A DNA stretch of 8,363 nucleotides, from positions 1-8,363 of the forward strand of contig CAXTPG010000147.1 of the NCBI GenBank assembly GCA_964246015.1, in the 5' to 3' direction. The notes below the pieces were generated by a model that saw only the letters and a program-made list of their open reading frames with translations, had not been told where the DNA came from and searched no databases. Below are positions 6,509-8,363 of this stretch, in pieces. Within the stretch, counting starts at the first letter, position 1; each line of letters opens with the position of its first letter. Made by a program: the position numbers and the translations under genes. The DNA is from JBBROS01 sp964246015 (GTDB lineage Bacteria > Pseudomonadota > Alphaproteobacteria > Acetobacterales > Acetobacteraceae).

Positions 6509-6559
6509 TTTTCCAGCTTAGTTCACAGGGCGGCGCCGCTTTGGGGTGCCGCAGGCCGG

Positions 6560-6568
6560 TTATCCCCG
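6560..6568 (+). promoter_or_regulatory. Weak DnaA-box-like site (TTATCCCCG)
   Basis: TTATCC matches the first six bases of the DnaA box, and the whole site matches 7 of 9. It lies 15 bp before the ppsR start. A chance match cannot be excluded. Confidence 0.3.
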
Positions 6569-6582
6569 CTATCCCTGTAATT

Positions 6583-7452
6583 ATGGATTCCCCCCGGCTG
6601 AACCTGCACCTGGTGTCCGACGCGACCGGGGAGACGCTGAACAGCATCGCCCGGGCAACCGTGTCGCAGTTCGAGCATGTGACCATCGTCTATCACCGCT
6701 GGAGCCTGATCCGGACCCGCTTCCAGCTCCATCGCGTGCTGGAAGGCATCGAGGCCGAACCCGGTCCCGTGCTCTCCACCGTCATCGACCAGGCGCTCCG
6801 CAACGATCTCGAGACGACGTGCCAGCGCCTCGGCGTCTCCGTCGTCAACGTGCTGGACCCCGTGCTGAGCCTGTTGCAGGAGCAGTTGGGCGAGACGGCG
6901 CAGTCCCGCCCGGGCCGCCAATACGTGCTCGACGCCGATTATTTCCGCCGCATCGACGCCATGCACTACGTGCTCGCCCATGACGACGGGCAGGCGCAGG
7001 CGGGCATCGCGGAGGCCGACGTCGTGATGGTCGGCGTATCCCGCAGCAGCAAGACGCCGACGTCGTTCTACCTGGCCAATCGCGGCATCAAGGCGGCCAA
7101 CGTCCCGCTGGTGCCCGGCACGCCCGACCCGCCGGGGCTGGAGAACCCCGTCTGTCCCGTCGTCGGCCTGACGCTCGACCCCATGGCGTTGATCGAGATC
7201 CGCCGGCACAGGCTGAAGCTGATATCCGCGGGCACCGATACGGGCCGGGTCAGGACGGAGCAGACCGATTACGTCGACGTTGAAGCGGTGAAGGCAGAAC
7301 TCCTCTGGGCCAGGCGCCTGTGCGCACGCCGCGGCTGGCCGGTGATCGACGTGACCCGGCGCTCGATCGAGGAGACCGCAGCCACCGTCCTGCAACTGAT
7401 GGAGGCCTGGCACGACCGCCGGCGCAAGGCTGCCGCGGGGCCTGCCTCTTGA
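6583..7452 (+). CDS. ppsR: Pyruvate phosphate dikinase / PEP synthase regulatory protein (DUF299 kinase-phosphorylase)
   Basis: This 289-residue protein belongs to the Kinase-PPPase (DUF299) family, bifunctional enzymes that inactivate PPDK or PEP synthase by ADP-dependent threonine phosphorylation and reactivate it by Pi-dependent dephosphorylation. It thereby controls pyruvate-PEP interconversion in the cytoplasm. Diagnostic parts are the N-terminal LHLVSDATGETL (8-19), the P-loop-like GVSRSSKTPTSFYLANRG (151-168) and the C-terminal GWPVIDVTRRSIEET (251-265). The ATG at 6583 puts the first motif where the family has it; an in-frame TTG at 6541 would add 14 unrelated residues. No Shine-Dalgarno precedes the ATG, so a leaderless or weakly initiated message is possible. 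The sequence alone does not say whether PPDK or PEP synthase is the target. Its homologue is the gene next to the origin in Caulobacter. Its TGA overlaps the maf start. Confidence 0.93.
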   Translation: MDSPRLNLHLVSDATGETLNSIARATVSQFEHVTIVYHRWSLIRTRFQLHRVLEGIEAEPGPVLSTVIDQALRNDLETTCQRLGVSVVNVLDPVLSLLQEQLGETAQSRPGRQYVLDADYFRRIDAMHYVLAHDDGQAQAGIAEADVVMVGVSRSSKTPTSFYLANRGIKAANVPLVPGTPDPPGLENPVCPVVGLTLDPMALIEIRRHRLKLISAGTDTGRVRTEQTDYVDVEAVKAELLWARRLCARRGWPVIDVTRRSIEETAATVLQLMEAWHDRRRKAAAGPAS

Positions 7453-8048
7453 TCCAGCGTGAACCGTTGGCGTTGGCGAGCCGCTCGGCCTCCCGCGCCG
7501 CTCTTCTGCGTGCCGCCGGGCTGACCTTCTCGACCCGCCCGACGCGGGTGCACGAGGGTGCGGTCAAGGACGCGGCCCGGGCGGAGGGCGGGGATGCCGA
7601 GGATGTCGCGCTCGTGCTGGCCGCGCTGAAGGCGGGCCGGGTCCGGGCGCCCGGGATCGTGGTGATCGGCGCCGACCAGGTGCTGGTGTGCGGGGACCGC
7701 TGGTTCGACAAGCCGGTCGACATGGCCGACGCGCGGTCGCATCTGGTCACCCTGCGCGGCCGGACTCACGAGCTGGTCACGGCCGTCGTGTGCGTGCGCG
7801 ACGGCCAGGTGCTGTGGCAGCACGTGGCGCGGCCCACGCTCGCGATGCGCGATTTCGGCGACGCGTTCCTCGACGCATACCTGGCGCGCGAGGGCGAGAA
7901 GCTGCTCGCCAGCGTCGGTGCATACCGGTTCGAGGGGCCCGGGATGCACCTGTTCGACCAGGTGGTGGGCGAACACGCCGCGATCCTCGGGCTGCCGATG
8001 CTGCCGCTGCTGGCCTTCCTGCGGACGTGCGGGGTGCTGACGCCATGA
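7449..8048 (+). CDS. maf: Maf-like nucleoside triphosphate pyrophosphatase
   Basis: This 199-residue protein belongs to the Maf/HAM1-like house-cleaning nucleotide pyrophosphatases, which hydrolyse non-canonical or modified NTPs to NMPs. Family features are LALASRSASRAALLRAAGL (7-25), VIGADQVLV with catalytic Asp76 (72-80), the DKPVD segment with Lys88, LRGRTHELVTAV (102-113) and GAYRFEGPG (157-165). The start is a TTG at 7449, which overlaps the ppsR stop as TTGA and places the LASxS motif near the N-terminus, as expected. No ATG or GTG lies nearby in frame before that motif, and a TTG at 7467 would cut too close to it. The rare start and overlap suggest translation coupled to ppsR. The substrate subgroup (canonical Maf, dTTP/UTP, versus YceF-like, m7GTP) is not decided here. 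Confidence 0.92.
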   Translation: MIQREPLALASRSASRAALLRAAGLTFSTRPTRVHEGAVKDAARAEGGDAEDVALVLAALKAGRVRAPGIVVIGADQVLVCGDRWFDKPVDMADARSHLVTLRGRTHELVTAVVCVRDGQVLWQHVARPTLAMRDFGDAFLDAYLAREGEKLLASVGAYRFEGPGMHLFDQVVGEHAAILGLPMLPLLAFLRTCGVLTP

Positions 8049-8089
8049 CGCGCCGGGGCTATGGTGCCCCGAACGGCGAGGGACGAGGC

Positions 8090-8363
8090 ATGGCGAGCAA
8101 GGTGTATCCGGACGCGGCGGCGGCCCTGGCGGGCGTGCTGCGGGACGGCATGCTGATCATGGCGGGCGGCTTCGGCCTGTGTGGCATCCCGGAGAGCCTG
8201 ATCCTCGCGATCCGGGAGAGCGGGGTGAAGGACCTGACCGTCGTGTCCAACAATGCCGGCATCGACGACGCCGGGCTGGGCCTGCTGCTGCAGACCCGGC
8301 AGATCAGGAAGATGATCAGCAGCTACGTCGGCGAGAACGCGACCTTCGCCAAGCAGTACCTGG
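8090..8363 (+). CDS. scoA: 3-oxoacid CoA-transferase subunit A (partial, 5' part)
   Basis: The first 91 residues are visible before the window ends. They match the alpha subunit of succinyl-CoA:3-ketoacid CoA-transferase (SCOT family, CoA-transferase family I). The signature DGMLIMAGGFGLCGIP (19-34) fits the family pattern, and VVSNNAGIDDAGLG and the following GLLLQTRQIRKMISSYVGEN are typical. The enzyme moves CoA from succinyl-CoA to acetoacetate, allowing ketone-body or PHB-derived acetoacetate use. The catalytic Glu is on subunit B, expected just downstream. The ATG at 8090 has a GAGGGA Shine-Dalgarno (8078-8083) and matches known N-termini. An in-frame ATG at 8045 overlapping the maf stop (ATGA) would add 15 residues and cannot be excluded. 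Which acyl-CoA is used is inferred from the family. Confidence 0.92.
   Translation, partial: MASKVYPDAAAALAGVLRDGMLIMAGGFGLCGIPESLILAIRESGVKDLTVVSNNAGIDDAGLGLLLQTRQIRKMISSYVGENATFAKQYL

Larger units (their letters stand above)
6293..6582. other. Putative chromosomal replication origin (oriC) between hemE and ppsR
   Basis: This 290-bp gap has no credible gene, separates divergent genes and is unusually rich in sites. Three sequences resemble the DnaA box TTATCCACA: TTGTCCACA at 6394-6402 (8 of 9), TTGCCCACA on the minus strand at 6351-6359 (7 of 9) and TTATCCCCG at 6560-6568 (7 of 9). Bases 6301-6330 are 22 of 30 A/T, in a window that is otherwise strongly G+C-rich, and could serve as an unwinding element. 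Four GANTC sites, two CTCAC-N6-GTGAG palindromes and a CtrA-half-site-like TAAACCAT (6445-6452) also lie here. The location between hemE and a DUF299-maf pair is that of the experimentally defined Caulobacter origin. The function is inferred from synteny and sites. The region must also hold the divergent promoters of hemE and ppsR. Confidence 0.7.

Noticed and set aside
6444..6686. 80-codon minus-strand frame across the origin gap
   Set aside because: It overlaps the ppsR start antisense, has no recognisable domain, and the gap looks regulatory rather than coding.

Overview
This is a high-GC, densely coding chromosomal window from an alphaproteobacterium. A family such as Acetobacteraceae (order Rhodospirillales) is my inference. 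The main evidence is the gene order: hemE reads left, a non-coding gap of about 290 bp follows, then a PPDK/PEP-synthase regulatory protein gene (DUF299) and maf read right. This hemE / gap / DUF299 / maf arrangement is established as the neighbourhood of the chromosomal replication origin in Caulobacter crescentus and, in part, Rickettsia.

Layout. Positions 1-131 are the 3' end of a TamB-like outer-membrane biogenesis gene. Next comes a secreted S10 serine carboxypeptidase (261-1757, +). Its Pro/Ala-rich tail overlaps, on opposite strands, the end of an MFS transporter gene (1654-2826, -). Everything from the MFS gene to 6292 lies on the minus strand in the transcription order hemE, hemH, HAD phosphatase, hemJ, MFS. 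Three of these encode late haem-pathway enzymes: uroporphyrinogen decarboxylase, the HemJ-type protoporphyrinogen oxidase and ferrochelatase. A HAD-family phosphatase gene sits among them, and its stop codon overlaps the hemJ start (ATGA). A REP-like palindrome lies between hemH and the HAD gene.

The gap at 6293-6582 is the most interesting part. It carries DnaA-box-like sites, a local AT-rich stretch with a perfect 15-bp palindrome, two copies of CTCAC-N6-GTGAG exactly 28 bp apart, and a cluster of GANTC (CcrM methylation) sites. Genes on both sides, from hemE leftwards to the MFS gene and from ppsR rightwards, are transcribed away from it. I propose it is the chromosomal origin (oriC).

To the right, ppsR (6583-7452), maf (7449-8048, TTG start overlapping the ppsR stop) and the 5' part of a 3-oxoacid CoA-transferase subunit A gene (from 8090, cut by the window edge) form a tightly packed plus-strand run. 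The CoA-transferase occupies the place where aroE/coaE/dnaQ follow maf in Caulobacter. I saw no tRNA, rRNA, CRISPR array, insertion sequence or prophage gene.
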